From NCBI RefSeq assembly GCF_001614315.2, contig NZ_LVEG02000001.1, forward strand, positions 248,001 to 312,000: 64,000 nt of DNA, read 5' to 3'. A model generated the notes under the pieces. It had not been told where the DNA came from. It made no database searches and was given only the letters and a program-made list of their open reading frames with translations. Source of the DNA: Halofilum ochraceum (GTDB lineage Bacteria > Pseudomonadota > Gammaproteobacteria > XJ16 > Halofilaceae). Of this stretch, positions 8,778 to 17,339 are shown in pieces (within the stretch, counting starts at the first letter, position 1; each line of letters begins with the position of its first letter). The position numbers and the translations under genes were made by a program.

Positions 8778-9091
8778 GCAAACCTCGTTCGGGGCGCCAG
8801 GTCCGACGCCAGATTATCGTAATCAAAAAACGTAGGTCTCTCGCCAAGACGCCAAGCCCGCCAAGGAAGGCGGAGAAAAGCATGATGCAATGGTGCCAGT
8901 GCACGGCAGCCTACCGCGGTCCGGTCCGTGATCGAACTGACCTGACGCGACTACGTATGCGGTCGGCGCTCCAATCGCATTCGCCGTTTTCGGCGCATTC
9001 ATCGCCTTCCTTGGCGGGCTTGGCGTCTTGGCGAGAGATCGACTTTCCGGGGAGCCACACTTCCACCGCATCATGGTCCCAAGGTCGCTGG
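8778..9091. other. 314-bp cysJ-cysI spacer, mostly an inverted-repeat element
   Basis: No gene is seen. Most of the spacer is the element at 8837-9038; the outer 53 bases on the cysJ side and 59 on the cysI side hold no recognisable terminator. The cysI ribosome site region (GAGGTTTGC just upstream of the ATG on the minus strand) lies outside the element, so cysI can still be translated from a cysJI message. Confidence 0.6.
8837..9038. repeat. Inverted-repeat-bracketed element A (36-bp perfect arms)
   Basis: Arms at 8837-8872 and 9003-9038 are perfect reverse complements of 36 bp. Each arm contains three copies of a GCCAAG core spaced about 9 bases apart (GCCAAGAC, GCCAAGCCC, GCCAAGGAA). A 130-bp centre between them has no coding potential that I recognise. 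On a transcript through cysJI the arms would pair into a long stem. It resembles a miniature non-autonomous element or a recombined repeat; no target-site duplication was found by eye. Confidence 0.8.
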
Positions 9092-10909
9092 TCAGTACAC
9101 GTCGCGCTGGTAGCGCTTGTCCTTTTGCAACTGGCCGAGCCACGCGGCCGCGTCTTCCTGGGAACGGTTGCCGTGCTCGGCGATGACGTCGACCAGGGCC
9201 TGATGCACGTCCGGCGCCATGTACTCCGCGTCGCCGCAGACGTATACGTAGGCGCCCTGGTCCAGCCACTCGTAGATTTCGGCACCGCGCTCGCGCAGCT
9301 TGTCCTGGACATACACCTTCTCGGCCTGGTCGCGCGAGAATGCGACGTCGATGCGGTCGAGCACCCCCTGTTCACGCCAGCGCAGCCACTCGCGCTGGTA
9401 GAGGAAGTCGGTGTGGAAATGCTGTTCGCCGAAGAACAGCCAGTTCGCGCCCTCGGCGCCACGGTGTTCACGTTCCTCAACGAACGCCCGGAACGGTGCG
9501 ACCCCGGTGCCCGGGCCGATCATGATGACGGGGGCACCGTCGTCATCGGGTAGTTTGAAATTCTTGTTGTGATCGATGTACACCGGCAGCGGCGTGTCGT
9601 CATCGATGCGATCGGCGAGCCAGGTGGACGCCACGCCCTCGCGCTCGCGGCCGTGAGTCTCGTAGCGCACCGTCGCGACCGTCAGGTGCACCTCGTCCGG
9701 ATTCGCGGCGCAACTCGAGGCGATCGAGTACAGGCGCGCCGGCAGTTTGCGCAGGCGGTCGATAAACGATTGCGGCGTCAGCGAGTCGCTGGGCCAGGCC
9801 TGCAGTACGTCGATCAACTGGCGGCCATGCATCCATTCGCGCAGGCCGTCGCGGTTATCGTCGCCCAGTAGCGCGTGGAGATCGTCGGCACCGGTCAGTT
9901 CAGCCCACCCCTGCAGAAACGGCCGGGTCAGAGTCGTGATCTCATAATCGTGCGTCAGCGCCTCGGTCAGCGTGATATCGCCGCGCGGGCCGGTGACCGT
10001 TTCGTCGCCCGAGAAGCGGATCGCGGCGAGCACGTCCTGGACGTCGCGCTCGCTGTTGCGCGGCAGTACACCGAGCGAATCACCCGGCTGCCACTCGAGG
10101 CCGCTGTCTTCGACCGAGACCTCGATGTGCCGGGTCTCTTTGCCGGAGCCCTGGTCATTCAGGACGACGTTGTCGAGCAGACTGGCCGTGAACGGATTTT
10201 TCTTCGACCAGGCGGATTTGTCACTCTGGCCTCCGACCGGGCCGAAGGCGACGACGTTCGATGGCGGTGCCTCGAGGTCGCCGGCCAGGGCCTCGATGGT
10301 GCCGTCGATCCACGCCTCGGCGGGATCCTCGAAATCGACGTCGCAGTCGGTGCGGGGGTGAACGCGGGTCGCGCCCAGCGCCTCGAGGCGGCGGTCGAAG
10401 TCCCGTCCGGTCTGGCAGAAGTGCTCGTAGCTGGTGTCGCCAAGCGCCAGCACGGAGAATTTCGTGTCCTTGAGCGGCGGGCCCTTTTTCGAACCGACCA
10501 GTTCGTGCAGCTCGGCGGCCGTGTCCGGCGGATCGCCTTCCCCATGGGTGGAGACGACCACCAGCAGGCGCTCGGCCGCTTTGAGCTGGGGCTTCTTGAT
10601 ATCCGCCATGTCGATGACTTGCGGACGGAAGCCGCGCGCTTCGGCCCTGCGTGCGGCCTGCTGCGCGACCTCTTCGGCATTGCCCGTCTGCGAGCCGAAC
10701 AGGATCGTGACCTCCGGCGCCTCGGCCGGGGCAGCCGCCTGCTGTGCGTCCGCGGGCGCCCCGGCGGCGCCGGCGGCGGTCAGGCCAGCGAGGTATCCGC
10801 TCAGCCAGGTAATCTGATCGCTCCGCAGGTCGGAAACGACATCACTCAGACGCTGCGCCTGATCCCGGTTCAGCGGGCTGTTGGATTCGGTCAGTAACGG
10901 GTTCGACAT
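9092..10909 (-). CDS. cysJ: Assimilatory sulfite reductase (NADPH), flavoprotein alpha subunit
   Basis: CysJ (605 residues) passes NADPH electrons through FAD and FMN to CysI. Domains in order: an Ala-rich N-terminal linker, flavodoxin FMN domain from about residue 67 (TILFGSQTGNAEEVA, then STHGEGDPP and LGDTSYEHFC), FAD-binding domain with RLYSIASS near 385, and NADPH domain with MIGPGTGVAPFRAF near 460 and the terminal DVY that stacks on the flavin. The Ala/Pro linker before the flavodoxin is the variable part. Minus strand, upstream of cysI; a LysR-type palindrome and a -10-like sequence precede it. Confidence 0.96.
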   Translation of the reverse strand: MSNPLLTESNSPLNRDQAQRLSDVVSDLRSDQITWLSGYLAGLTAAGAAGAPADAQQAAAPAEAPEVTILFGSQTGNAEEVAQQAARRAEARGFRPQVIDMADIKKPQLKAAERLLVVVSTHGEGDPPDTAAELHELVGSKKGPPLKDTKFSVLALGDTSYEHFCQTGRDFDRRLEALGATRVHPRTDCDVDFEDPAEAWIDGTIEALAGDLEAPPSNVVAFGPVGGQSDKSAWSKKNPFTASLLDNVVLNDQGSGKETRHIEVSVEDSGLEWQPGDSLGVLPRNSERDVQDVLAAIRFSGDETVTGPRGDITLTEALTHDYEITTLTRPFLQGWAELTGADDLHALLGDDNRDGLREWMHGRQLIDVLQAWPSDSLTPQSFIDRLRKLPARLYSIASSCAANPDEVHLTVATVRYETHGREREGVASTWLADRIDDDTPLPVYIDHNKNFKLPDDDGAPVIMIGPGTGVAPFRAFVEEREHRGAEGANWLFFGEQHFHTDFLYQREWLRWREQGVLDRIDVAFSRDQAEKVYVQDKLRERGAEIYEWLDQGAYVYVCGDAEYMAPDVHQALVDVIAEHGNRSQEDAAAWLGQLQKDKRYQRDVY

Positions 10910-10971
10910 GCTGCGCTCCGCAGTGGGTCCGCCGATCGGGCGGCATTGCGGAGAAAAGGTATACCGGCACC

Positions 10972-11012
10972 GTTATAATGAAAAAGTCTCGATTTTTATA
11001 TTGATATTCAAT
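10972..11012 (-). promoter_or_regulatory. Candidate cysJ promoter region with LysR-type (CysB?) palindrome
   Basis: Upstream of cysJ, the perfect palindrome ATTGATATTCAAT spans 11000-11012 and has the T-N11-A form that LysR-family regulators such as CysB bind. Reading the minus strand, TATAAC at 10977-10972 could be the -10. The stretch is strikingly AT-rich (runs of A and T) in a GC-rich genome. Assignment to CysB is inference from gene function. Confidence 0.4.
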
Positions 11013-11102
11013 CGGGACCTATGCAACGGAGCCGGCCGGCGGCACGGCGTCGCAGAGAGGCCGGAGGCCATCACTTCAGGGGTAGGTGTTCCCGGGTTTC
11101 GG

Positions 11103-11597
11103 TCACACCGTACTGGCGACCAGCCGGTGGATCGTTTCGCGTGAAATCGATTCGAGTCGGGAGCCGGCGTGCATCTCGTAGAGGGCACTGATCAGCCGCG
11201 CCTTGCGCCCTGCCGCCAGCTGGCTTCCGGCGTCCTCCAGCACCTGCTCCGCGATCTCGATGATCGATTCGAGCAGATCCCGGTCGACCGGGGCATGATC
11301 GGCGACTGCTGGCTGAGCGGATGAGTCGGAGCGCCCGGTGGCGATCCACTCCACGGTGGTTCCGCCCGCTTCGGCAATGGCGAGGAGTTTGGTACGGGTC
11401 GGTTCGGTCCTGCCTGCCAGGCACTGGCGCAGGAAGGTATCCGATACGCCGGCCTTACGCGCGAAAGCGCGTACGCTCATGCCGCCAATCAACGCCTCCA
11501 GGCGGGCCGGGAATGCGGCCGGATCGTTCAGCTCGGGGCTGCCCGGGTACACGATATCCTGGTCTTCTATGGTCACGGCAGTATCCTGAAGCCTCAT
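11103..11597 (-). CDS. Phage-repressor-like XRE/HTH regulator
   Basis: A 164-residue DNA-binding protein. A lambda-repressor-type helix-turn-helix spans about residues 30-88 (FPARLEALIGGMSVRAFARK, then AGVSDTFLRQCLAGRTEP, ending EWIATGR). The C-terminal half is helical and acidic, without an S24 peptidase (no Ser/Lys self-cleavage motif), so it is not a LexA-like cleavable repressor. It faces a Ner-like gene across 116 bases that contain a perfect operator-like palindrome, the arrangement of a Mu-type immunity switch. No other phage gene surrounds it, so it may be a domesticated remnant or a plain chromosomal regulator. Confidence 0.7.
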   Translation of the reverse strand: MRLQDTAVTIEDQDIVYPGSPELNDPAAFPARLEALIGGMSVRAFARKAGVSDTFLRQCLAGRTEPTRTKLLAIAEAGGTTVEWIATGRSDSSAQPAVADHAPVDRDLLESIIEIAEQVLEDAGSQLAAGRKARLISALYEMHAGSRLESISRETIHRLVASTV

Positions 11598-11661
11598 GTC
11601 GAGGCGAAGTTATATTTTTTGAATTATGACCCAGCCACCAACTGCTGGGGTAGCGGTCTCT

Positions 11662-11684
11662 TGTAACAACCTGTTACATTGACA
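11662..11684 (+). promoter_or_regulatory. Operator-like palindrome overlapping a -35 box, between divergent regulators
   Basis: TGTAACAACCTGTTACA at 11662-11678 is a perfect 7-bp inverted repeat with a 3-bp spacer. It abuts TTGACA at 11679-11684, a consensus -35 for the Ner-like gene, with a poor -10 (TAAGTT, 11702-11707) 17 bases on. A regulator bound to the palindrome would block RNA polymerase. Most likely the binding site of the divergent repressor, by position. Confidence 0.5.
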
Positions 11685-11713
11685 TGCAACATATAGCGCG
11701 CTAAGTTCCTTCC

Positions 11714-11974
11714 ATGACTACGGTTCCCGATCCCGAAACAATTCCTGCTGATCCCATGCAGCGCAACGAATGGATCAAGTTCCAGTTGCGCATACGGGGC
11801 AGCTCCCTGTCACAGCTTGCCCGTGATCTGGGCGTTACGCGCCAGGCGGTTCGCAACGCACTGTCCTCGCGTTACCCGCGCATGGAGCGGGTCATCGCCG
11901 CGGAAATCGGTCTCGACCCGGAAATCATCTGGCCGGAACGATATCGCAAGGACTACACCGCACCAAACGAATGA
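11714..11974 (+). CDS. Ner/Nlp-family winged-helix regulator
   Basis: An 86-residue DNA-binding protein resembling Ner of transposable phages and the chromosomal Nlp/SfsB proteins. The helix-turn-helix LSQLARDLGVTRQAVRNAL is at about residues 34-52, and the tail GLDPEIIWPERY is characteristic of the family. In Mu, Ner represses the early promoter and lies divergently next to the c repressor gene; here it lies divergently next to an XRE repressor. The ATG has a weak ribosome site. It stands alone: the next 222 bases hold no gene, and no transposase genes follow. Confidence 0.75.
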   Translation: MTTVPDPETIPADPMQRNEWIKFQLRIRGSSLSQLARDLGVTRQAVRNALSSRYPRMERVIAAEIGLDPEIIWPERYRKDYTAPNE

Positions 11975-12053
11975 ATCACACTCGCGGATTTCTCCGGGGC
12001 CGCGATCCCGGGGGCATGGAAGGTTATTCGCCTGCTCAGGCCACCCGGTTTCC

Positions 12054-12082
12054 ATAGATATTCTATAGCCATGTAAACATGG
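12054..12082. promoter_or_regulatory. Two adjacent perfect palindromes downstream of the Ner-like gene
   Basis: ATAGATATTCTAT (12054-12066, 5-bp arms) and CCATGTAAACATGG (12069-12082, 6-bp arms) lie two bases apart in an AT-rich patch about 80 bases after the Ner-like stop. They look like protein-binding sites; which protein is unknown. Confidence 0.4.
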
Positions 12083-12171
12083 AGCATAACCAGCGCGATG
12101 AGGTTGTGCAATCGCGCCCCGACTTCGGACCGTGAAAAGGGCGTTTGGTTCCGTTCGCGACACCTGGGAGG

Positions 12172-12192
12172 CTGTCCGGGTCTCTCGGACAG
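12172..12192 (-). terminator. Hairpin just after yggX
   Basis: CTGTCCG and CGGACAG form a perfect 7-bp stem with a 7-base loop, 4 bases beyond the yggX stop on the minus strand. There is no clear U-tract, so it may end or stabilise the yggX message rather than act as a strict intrinsic terminator. Confidence 0.4.
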
Positions 12193-12196
12193 ACTC

Positions 12197-12475
12197 CTAG
12201 GACTCCTCTCCCGGCGGCACGTATCCTTCCGGCCGCTGCGAGCCCTCACCGAAGAAGAATTTTTCCATCTCGCTCTCGAGAAACTGCCGTGCCTTCGGGT
12301 CCACGGGCGTCAGGCGCATTTCATTGATCAGCATCGTCTGATGCTGCAGCCACATCTGCCACGCCTCTTTCGAGACCTGGGCATGGATGCGCTGTCCGAG
12401 TTCGCCGGGGTAGGGGGGGCGGTCCAGGCCCTCGGCTTCGCGGTCGAGTTTGATGCAGTGAACGGTGTTGCCCAT
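12197..12475 (-). CDS. yggX: Fe(II)-trafficking / oxidative damage protection protein YggX
   Basis: A 92-residue cytoplasmic protein linked to iron handling and protection of iron-sulfur clusters from superoxide. The N-terminal [20 protein letters not shown] with the conserved Cys7, and the motif [16 protein letters not shown] at about 37-52, are diagnostic. It usually follows mutY; here no mutY is adjacent and the gene stands between a Ner-like regulator and a cation antiporter, so the typical neighbourhood is broken. A hairpin follows the stop. Confidence 0.95.
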   Translation of the reverse strand: MGNTVHCIKLDREAEGLDRPPYPGELGQRIHAQVSKEAWQMWLQHQTMLINEMRLTPVDPKARQFLESEMEKFFFGEGSQRPEGYVPPGEES

Positions 12476-12587
12476 GACGTCTCCGCTTGTGGTCGGGAGG
12501 ACAATGTGATCCTCAGCCCTCTATGGTGACATCCCTTGCGCCAATGCGGGAATCCGCGACCCGCGAATCGGGCGAAACGGCGCGCGC

Positions 12588-14543
12588 TCAGCGACGGATC
12601 AGGCGCTTTTCCGCCCGGTCGAGGGCCGCCGGCGTTCCGGTAATCACGACCACATCCCCCGGGGCAAGCGTGGTGCCATCGTCCGGGGCGTCGGTTCGGG
12701 TGCCCGCGCGGGTCAGTGTAGCGACCTGCACGCCCAGGGCATCCAGCCCCAGGGCGCCGATCGACTCGCCGACGCTGCCGGCCGCTCCCGGGAGCGTGAC
12801 CGCGCGCATTTCCAGCCGCTCGGGATCGGCGTCCTCCGATCCCGGAAACAGGGCGCGCAGCATCTCGTAGCGGTCGTGTCGCACCGACCGGATCCGTCGC
12901 ATGACGTCGTCGGTTGATTGACCCAGCAGGAACATCAGATGCGACGCCACCATCAGGCTCGCTTCGAGCGTCTCCGGGATCACCTCCGTCGCGCCCGCGT
13001 CCAGCAGTTCGTTCAGATGCCCGTCGTCCGGGGCCCGGACGAGAATGGGCAGATCCGGCTGCGCGGTGCGCACCTGATGGATCGTGCGGATGGCGGCATC
13101 CGGGTCGTCGAGGGTCAGCGCGAGCGCGCGGGCCCGGTTGAGCCCGGCCGCTTCGAGCAGATTGAGGTGCGTGCCATCGCCGTAGGTGACCGGGGCGCCG
13201 CTCGCGCGGGCATTCTGCACGCGCACCGGATCGCGATCGATCGCGTTCCAGGTGAGACCGGCTTCATCGAGCAGCCGCGCCACCTGCTGTCCGACACGCC
13301 CGAACCCGACCAGCAGAACGGCGCCGGCCGACTCGTTGTCCGGTCCCGGTGCCGCTCCAGCGGCGTTCGCCGCTGCCGGGGGTACGAACCACTGCACGAT
13401 CGCCCGGTTGAAACGCAGGGCAAGCGGGGCCACTGCCATCGACAACAGCAGTGCGGCGAGCACGGCCTGCCCGTAATCGGGCGGCAGGAGATCGCCATCG
13501 AGCGCGATCGTCAGGAGGGCGAATCCGAACTCGCCACCGTGCGCCAGCACCAACGCGGTACGCGCGCCGGCCTCCAGCGGCATCCGGGCGAGGCGACAGA
13601 GGAGGAACACCAGTGCGAACTTGAAGACGACCAGGGCGCCGAAGAGGAGCAGGATCCACGGCCACGCCACCGGCAGGATCGAGAGGTCCAGCAGCATGCC
13701 GATACTGACGAAGAAAAGCGCCAGCAGGACGTCGCGAAACGGGCGGATTTCCGCCTCGATGGTGTGCCGGTAGGGGCTCTCGCCGAGCATGATGCCGGCC
13801 ACGAAGGCGCCGAGAGCGGGCGATAGACCGAGGCTCGCCGTCAGCCAGGCCGAACCCAGGGCGACGCCGAGGGCCGTCAGCGTGAACAGTTCACGTGACT
13901 GCAGGGCCGCGACGCCGGTCAGCGCGGGCCGCAGCAGAAAGCGGCCTGCGACCAGGATGGCTCCGAGAGCAAGTGCGCCTTTTACCAGCGCGATACCGAG
14001 CGCCACGGCGATGGGCGATTCGCCCGGGTTGGCGAGGCCGGATACGATCACGAGGAAAGGCACCACGGCCAGATCCTGGAACAGCAGGACCCCGAGTGCG
14101 GAGCGGCCGTGGTGCTGACCGAGTTCGAGCTGATCGGTGAGCTGTTTGGTGACCATCGCGGTGGACGACATGGCGACGACGCCGCCGAGGACGACCGCGC
14201 CCGGCACGTCGATGCCCATGGCACGGGCGGCGAAGTACGTGACGACCGACGCGATCACGACCTCGGCGCCGCCGAGCCCCAGCAGTGCGCCGCGGATGCG
14301 CGCAAGCGCCGGGAGGGACATCTCGAGGCCGATGGTGAACAGCAGCAGGACGACGCCGAGTTCCGCGAGTGAACGGATCGTTTCGACGTCCTGAACCAGC
14401 GCGAACGCACTGGGCCCCGCGGCCAGGCCGACCGCCAGATAGCCGAGCACGGCGGGCAGGCGCAGGCGCAGGAATACCGCCGCGGCGCCAACCGCGATCA
14501 ACAGCAGCATCAGGAGGTCGTAGAAGGCTTCGGGTGCGTGCAT
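12588..14543 (-). CDS. CPA2-family monovalent cation/proton antiporter (Kef/YbaL type) with TrkA domains
   Basis: A 651-residue inner-membrane protein. Residues 1-385 form about 12-13 membrane segments of the Na_H_Exchanger domain with LLLFTIGLEMSLPAL and LLFQDLAVVPFL as family landmarks. A cytoplasmic TrkA-N (RCK) domain begins near 415 with VLLVGFGRVGQQVARLL (GXGXXG NAD site) and a TrkA-C domain covers about 565-651. It should exchange K+ or Na+ for protons under nucleotide control. Kef proteins are glutathione-gated; whether this one is cannot be read from sequence. Useful for a halotolerant cell. No kefF/kefG partner lies beside it. Confidence 0.88.
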   Translation of the reverse strand: MHAPEAFYDLLMLLLIAVGAAAVFLRLRLPAVLGYLAVGLAAGPSAFALVQDVETIRSLAELGVVLLLFTIGLEMSLPALARIRGALLGLGGAEVVIASVVTYFAARAMGIDVPGAVVLGGVVAMSSTAMVTKQLTDQLELGQHHGRSALGVLLFQDLAVVPFLVIVSGLANPGESPIAVALGIALVKGALALGAILVAGRFLLRPALTGVAALQSRELFTLTALGVALGSAWLTASLGLSPALGAFVAGIMLGESPYRHTIEAEIRPFRDVLLALFFVSIGMLLDLSILPVAWPWILLLFGALVVFKFALVFLLCRLARMPLEAGARTALVLAHGGEFGFALLTIALDGDLLPPDYGQAVLAALLLSMAVAPLALRFNRAIVQWFVPPAAANAAGAAPGPDNESAGAVLLVGFGRVGQQVARLLDEAGLTWNAIDRDPVRVQNARASGAPVTYGDGTHLNLLEAAGLNRARALALTLDDPDAAIRTIHQVRTAQPDLPILVRAPDDGHLNELLDAGATEVIPETLEASLMVASHLMFLLGQSTDDVMRRIRSVRHDRYEMLRALFPGSEDADPERLEMRAVTLPGAAGSVGESIGALGLDALGVQVATLTRAGTRTDAPDDGTTLAPGDVVVITGTPAALDRAEKRLIRR

Positions 14544-14680
14544 TCAGTCCTCGTGAGACGTCCGTGTATGCGGATCGCGGTCGCTGAACCGATCGGTCTA
14601 CCAGCTTGTTTCACTGACGCGGTTCACGGGGGATAATACATGCCCGCCCCGGTGGCGGTCCCTCCTGCCAGCAATACGGA

Positions 14681-16000
14681 ATGGATACGATGGTCGACAT
14701 GAATCGCCTCGACAGCGCGGACGCGGATTTCACTCGACGTCTGGCGAATCTGCAGCACGATGGTGGAACCGCGGATGCCGACATCCTTCAGACCGTCCAG
14801 CAGATCATCGAGGATGTCCGCGTGCGGGGTGACGCGGCGGTCGTGGAATTGACCAACCGTTTCGATCGGCGCGACGCGCAGAGCATGGCCGATCTGGAAC
14901 TCGGACGTGAAGCCCTCGATGCCGCGCTCGCAAGATTGTCGGCCGCTGAGCGGGGTGCCCTCGAGCACGCCGCGGAGCGGCTCGCGGACTACGCCCAGCG
15001 CCAGAAGCTTGATAGCTGGAGTTATCGCGACGCGGACGGCAGCCTGCTGGGGCAGCAGGTCACGCCCCTCGACCGGGTCGGTCTGTACGTTCCCGGTGGC
15101 AAGGCGGCCTATCCCTCCTCCGTGCTGATGAATGCGATCCCGGCGAAAGTCGCCGGGGTCGATGAGCTCGTGATGGTCGTGCCCATGCCGGGTGGCGAGG
15201 TGACCGATCTGGTGCTCGCCGCCGCGGCGATCGCGGGGGTGGATCGGGTGTTCGCCATTGGCGGTGCCCAGGCGGTTGCGGCGCTGGCCTTCGGTACCGA
15301 ATCCGTGCCGGCGGTGGACAAGATCGTCGGGCCGGGCAATTCCTATGTCGCCACCGCCAAGCGACTCGTTTATGGCGTAGTCGGCATCGATATGATCGCG
15401 GGGCCTTCGGAGATCCTCGTGGTGTGCGACGGCGCGACGGACCCGGACTGGATCGCGCTGGACCTGTTTTCCCAGGCCGAACACGATGAGGAGGCCCAGG
15501 CGATCCTCGTCTCCTGGGACGGCGATTTCCTCGACCGGGTGGCCGCCGCGATCGACCGCCTGCTGCCGGAGCAGGAGCGGCGGGACATCATCGGCGCGTC
15601 GCTCGCCGCCCGCGGCGCCCTGATCCGGGTGCGGGACCTCGACGAGGCGGTCGCCGTGGCCAACCGTATCGCGCCCGAGCACCTGGAGCTCTCCGTCGAC
15701 GATCCCGAATCGGTTGCCCCCCGGATCCGGCACGCGGGCGCGATTTTCCTCGGTCGTCATACGCCCGAGGCGTTCGGGGATTATTGCGCCGGTCCGAACC
15801 ACGTGCTGCCGACCTCGCGCACGGCCCGTTTCTCGTCGCCACTCGGCGTCTACGATTTCCAGAAGCGGACCAGCCTGCTCGGGTGTTCCCCGGAGGGCGC
15901 GGCGCGCCTCGCACCGACCGCGGCGACCCTCGCGCGCGGTGAGCGCCTGGCCGCGCACGCGGAATCGGCCGAAGCCCGGCTGCCCGGGACGGAGACATGA
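14681..16000 (+). CDS. hisD: Histidinol dehydrogenase
   Basis: Zinc enzyme for the last two steps of histidine synthesis, oxidising histidinol to histidine with NAD. The block [19 protein letters not shown] at about residues 127-145 and the segment [16 protein letters not shown] near 213-228 are the family signatures; the conserved zinc and catalytic residues follow in [10 protein letters not shown] and IAPEHLEL. At 439 residues it is full length. The start could be 14681, 14690 or 14699 (three in-frame ATGs); ACGGA precedes the first. It overlaps hisC by 4 bases (ATGA). hisG, often directly upstream, is absent here. Confidence 0.95.
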   Translation: MDTMVDMNRLDSADADFTRRLANLQHDGGTADADILQTVQQIIEDVRVRGDAAVVELTNRFDRRDAQSMADLELGREALDAALARLSAAERGALEHAAERLADYAQRQKLDSWSYRDADGSLLGQQVTPLDRVGLYVPGGKAAYPSSVLMNAIPAKVAGVDELVMVVPMPGGEVTDLVLAAAAIAGVDRVFAIGGAQAVAALAFGTESVPAVDKIVGPGNSYVATAKRLVYGVVGIDMIAGPSEILVVCDGATDPDWIALDLFSQAEHDEEAQAILVSWDGDFLDRVAAAIDRLLPEQERRDIIGASLAARGALIRVRDLDEAVAVANRIAPEHLELSVDDPESVAPRIRHAGAIFLGRHTPEAFGDYCAGPNHVLPTSRTARFSSPLGVYDFQKRTSLLGCSPEGAARLAPTAATLARGERLAAHAESAEARLPGTET

Positions 16001-17082
16001 GCCCGGCCAGCGACTGGATCCGGCCGGATATCCAGGCGCTCGCGGCCTATCACGTCCCCGAGGTCGGGGAGGTGGTGAAGCTGGACGCGATGGAAAATCC
16101 CTACACTTGGCCCGATGAAGACATCCGGGCCGAGTGGGCGGCGCGGGTGGCCGGGGTCGGCGTCAACCGCTACCCCGATCCGCGGGCTACCGAACTGGTG
16201 GCAAGCCTGCGGGAGCACACCGGGTTGCCCGAAGACCAGGCGCTCCTGCTCGGCAACGGCTCGGACGAACTGATCCAGCTGGTGACCCTGGCGCTGGCCC
16301 GGCCCGGCGCGAAGGTCCTTGCGCCCGAGCCCACCTTCGTCATGTATCGCATGATCGCCACGTTCTGCGGGCTGGAATTCGTCGGCGTCCCGCTCACGGC
16401 CGATTTCGGTCTGGATATGCCGGCGATGGAGGCCGCGATCGAGGCGCACGATCCGGCGGTCATCTGGCTTGCGTGGCCGAATAATCCGACCGGCAACGCA
16501 TGGCCGCGTGCCGAAGTTCACCGGGTTGCCGACGTGGCACGCGGTCTGGTCGTTGTGGATGAGGCCTATCAGCCCTTCGCCCAGGACAGCTTTATCGGCG
16601 AGCTCGGTGACCGTGACAACGTCGTCGTGTTGCGGACATTGTCCAAGCTGGGGCTGGCGGGGTTACGGCTGGGTTTCCTGGCGGGGCCGACCGCCTGGCT
16701 CGGCGAAATCGACAAGCTGAGACTGCCGTATAATGTCAACGCGTTGACCCAGGCCGGGGCCGCGTTCGCGCTCGAACATTTCGACCGCCTGGACCGTCAG
16801 GCGACAGAGATCCGCAGGGAACGGGATGCGCTGGCTGCGGCACTGGCCGCCCTGCCGGGTGTGACGGTTTATCCAAGCGCCGCCAATTTCATACTCCTGC
16901 GGGTACCGGCGGGATCCGCCCGAAGGCTGTTCGAGGGGCTGCTCGCCGAAGGTATCCTGATCAAGTGCCTGGATGGCGCGCATCCGGCCCTGGCGGATTG
17001 CCTGCGCGTGACCGTCGGTACACCGACCGAGAACGCATTGCTCGCGGAGGCGCTGAAGCGCCAGGTCAGCGCGGTGGCCTGA
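15997..17082 (+). CDS. hisC: Histidinol-phosphate aminotransferase
   Basis: Pyridoxal-phosphate enzyme (361 residues) making histidinol phosphate from imidazole-acetol phosphate and glutamate. Class I/II aminotransferase landmarks: ENPYTWP substrate loop near residue 33, [13 protein letters not shown] near 85, WPNNPTGN near 163, DEAYQPF near 187 and the PLP lysine in [14 protein letters not shown] near 216. Its ATG overlaps the hisD stop (ATGA), and its own stop overlaps the start of the DUF3565 gene (TGATG), so the three are translationally coupled. Confidence 0.95.
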   Translation: MSPASDWIRPDIQALAAYHVPEVGEVVKLDAMENPYTWPDEDIRAEWAARVAGVGVNRYPDPRATELVASLREHTGLPEDQALLLGNGSDELIQLVTLALARPGAKVLAPEPTFVMYRMIATFCGLEFVGVPLTADFGLDMPAMEAAIEAHDPAVIWLAWPNNPTGNAWPRAEVHRVADVARGLVVVDEAYQPFAQDSFIGELGDRDNVVVLRTLSKLGLAGLRLGFLAGPTAWLGEIDKLRLPYNVNALTQAGAAFALEHFDRLDRQATEIRRERDALAAALAALPGVTVYPSAANFILLRVPAGSARRLFEGLLAEGILIKCLDGAHPALADCLRVTVGTPTENALLAEALKRQVSAVA

Positions 17083-17339
17083 TGGAACGCCGGATCGTCG
17101 GATTCCACACCGATGCGGAAGATGACTGGGTCGCCGACCTCGACTGCGGCCACACCCGGCATGTCCGCCACCGACCCCCCTGGTTCAGCCGCCCGTGGGT
17201 CATCGACCCCGAACAGCGCGCCGCCGCCATCGGCACTCCCATGGACTGCGTCAAATGCGACCGCGGCGAGCCTGTGCCCGCGGGATCCGATACTTCTGCG
17301 GGGCATGGGAGGTCGGGAACCACGAATGAACACGAATGA
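17082..17339 (+). CDS. DUF3565 family protein with repeat-encoded C-terminus
   Basis: An 85-residue cytoplasmic protein. RRIVGFHTDAEDDWVADLDC, then GHTRHVRHRPPW, and DCVKCDRGE near residue 60 define DUF3565; the C/H-rich pattern (Cys23, His25, His28, Cys59, Cys62) suggests a zinc site, inferred only. The start ATG shares one base with the hisC stop. The last residues, GTTNEHE, and the stop codon are read from the left arm of repeat element B, so the original C-terminus has probably been replaced or extended. Function unknown. Confidence 0.82.
   Translation: MERRIVGFHTDAEDDWVADLDCGHTRHVRHRPPWFSRPWVIDPEQRAAAIGTPMDCVKCDRGEPVPAGSDTSAGHGRSGTTNEHE

Noticed and set aside
7809-8822. 337-residue plus-strand frame opposite cysI
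   Set aside because: Antisense shadow of cysI with low-complexity His/Asp/Arg content and no domain.
8823-9269. 148-residue minus-strand frame across element A
   Set aside because: It is Arg/Gly-rich, overlaps the 3' end of cysJ in another frame, and owes its length to the repeat.
16965-17081. Upstream extension of the DUF3565 frame into hisC
   Set aside because: Conserved sequence begins at the ATG at 17082, which overlaps the hisC stop as expected for coupled genes.
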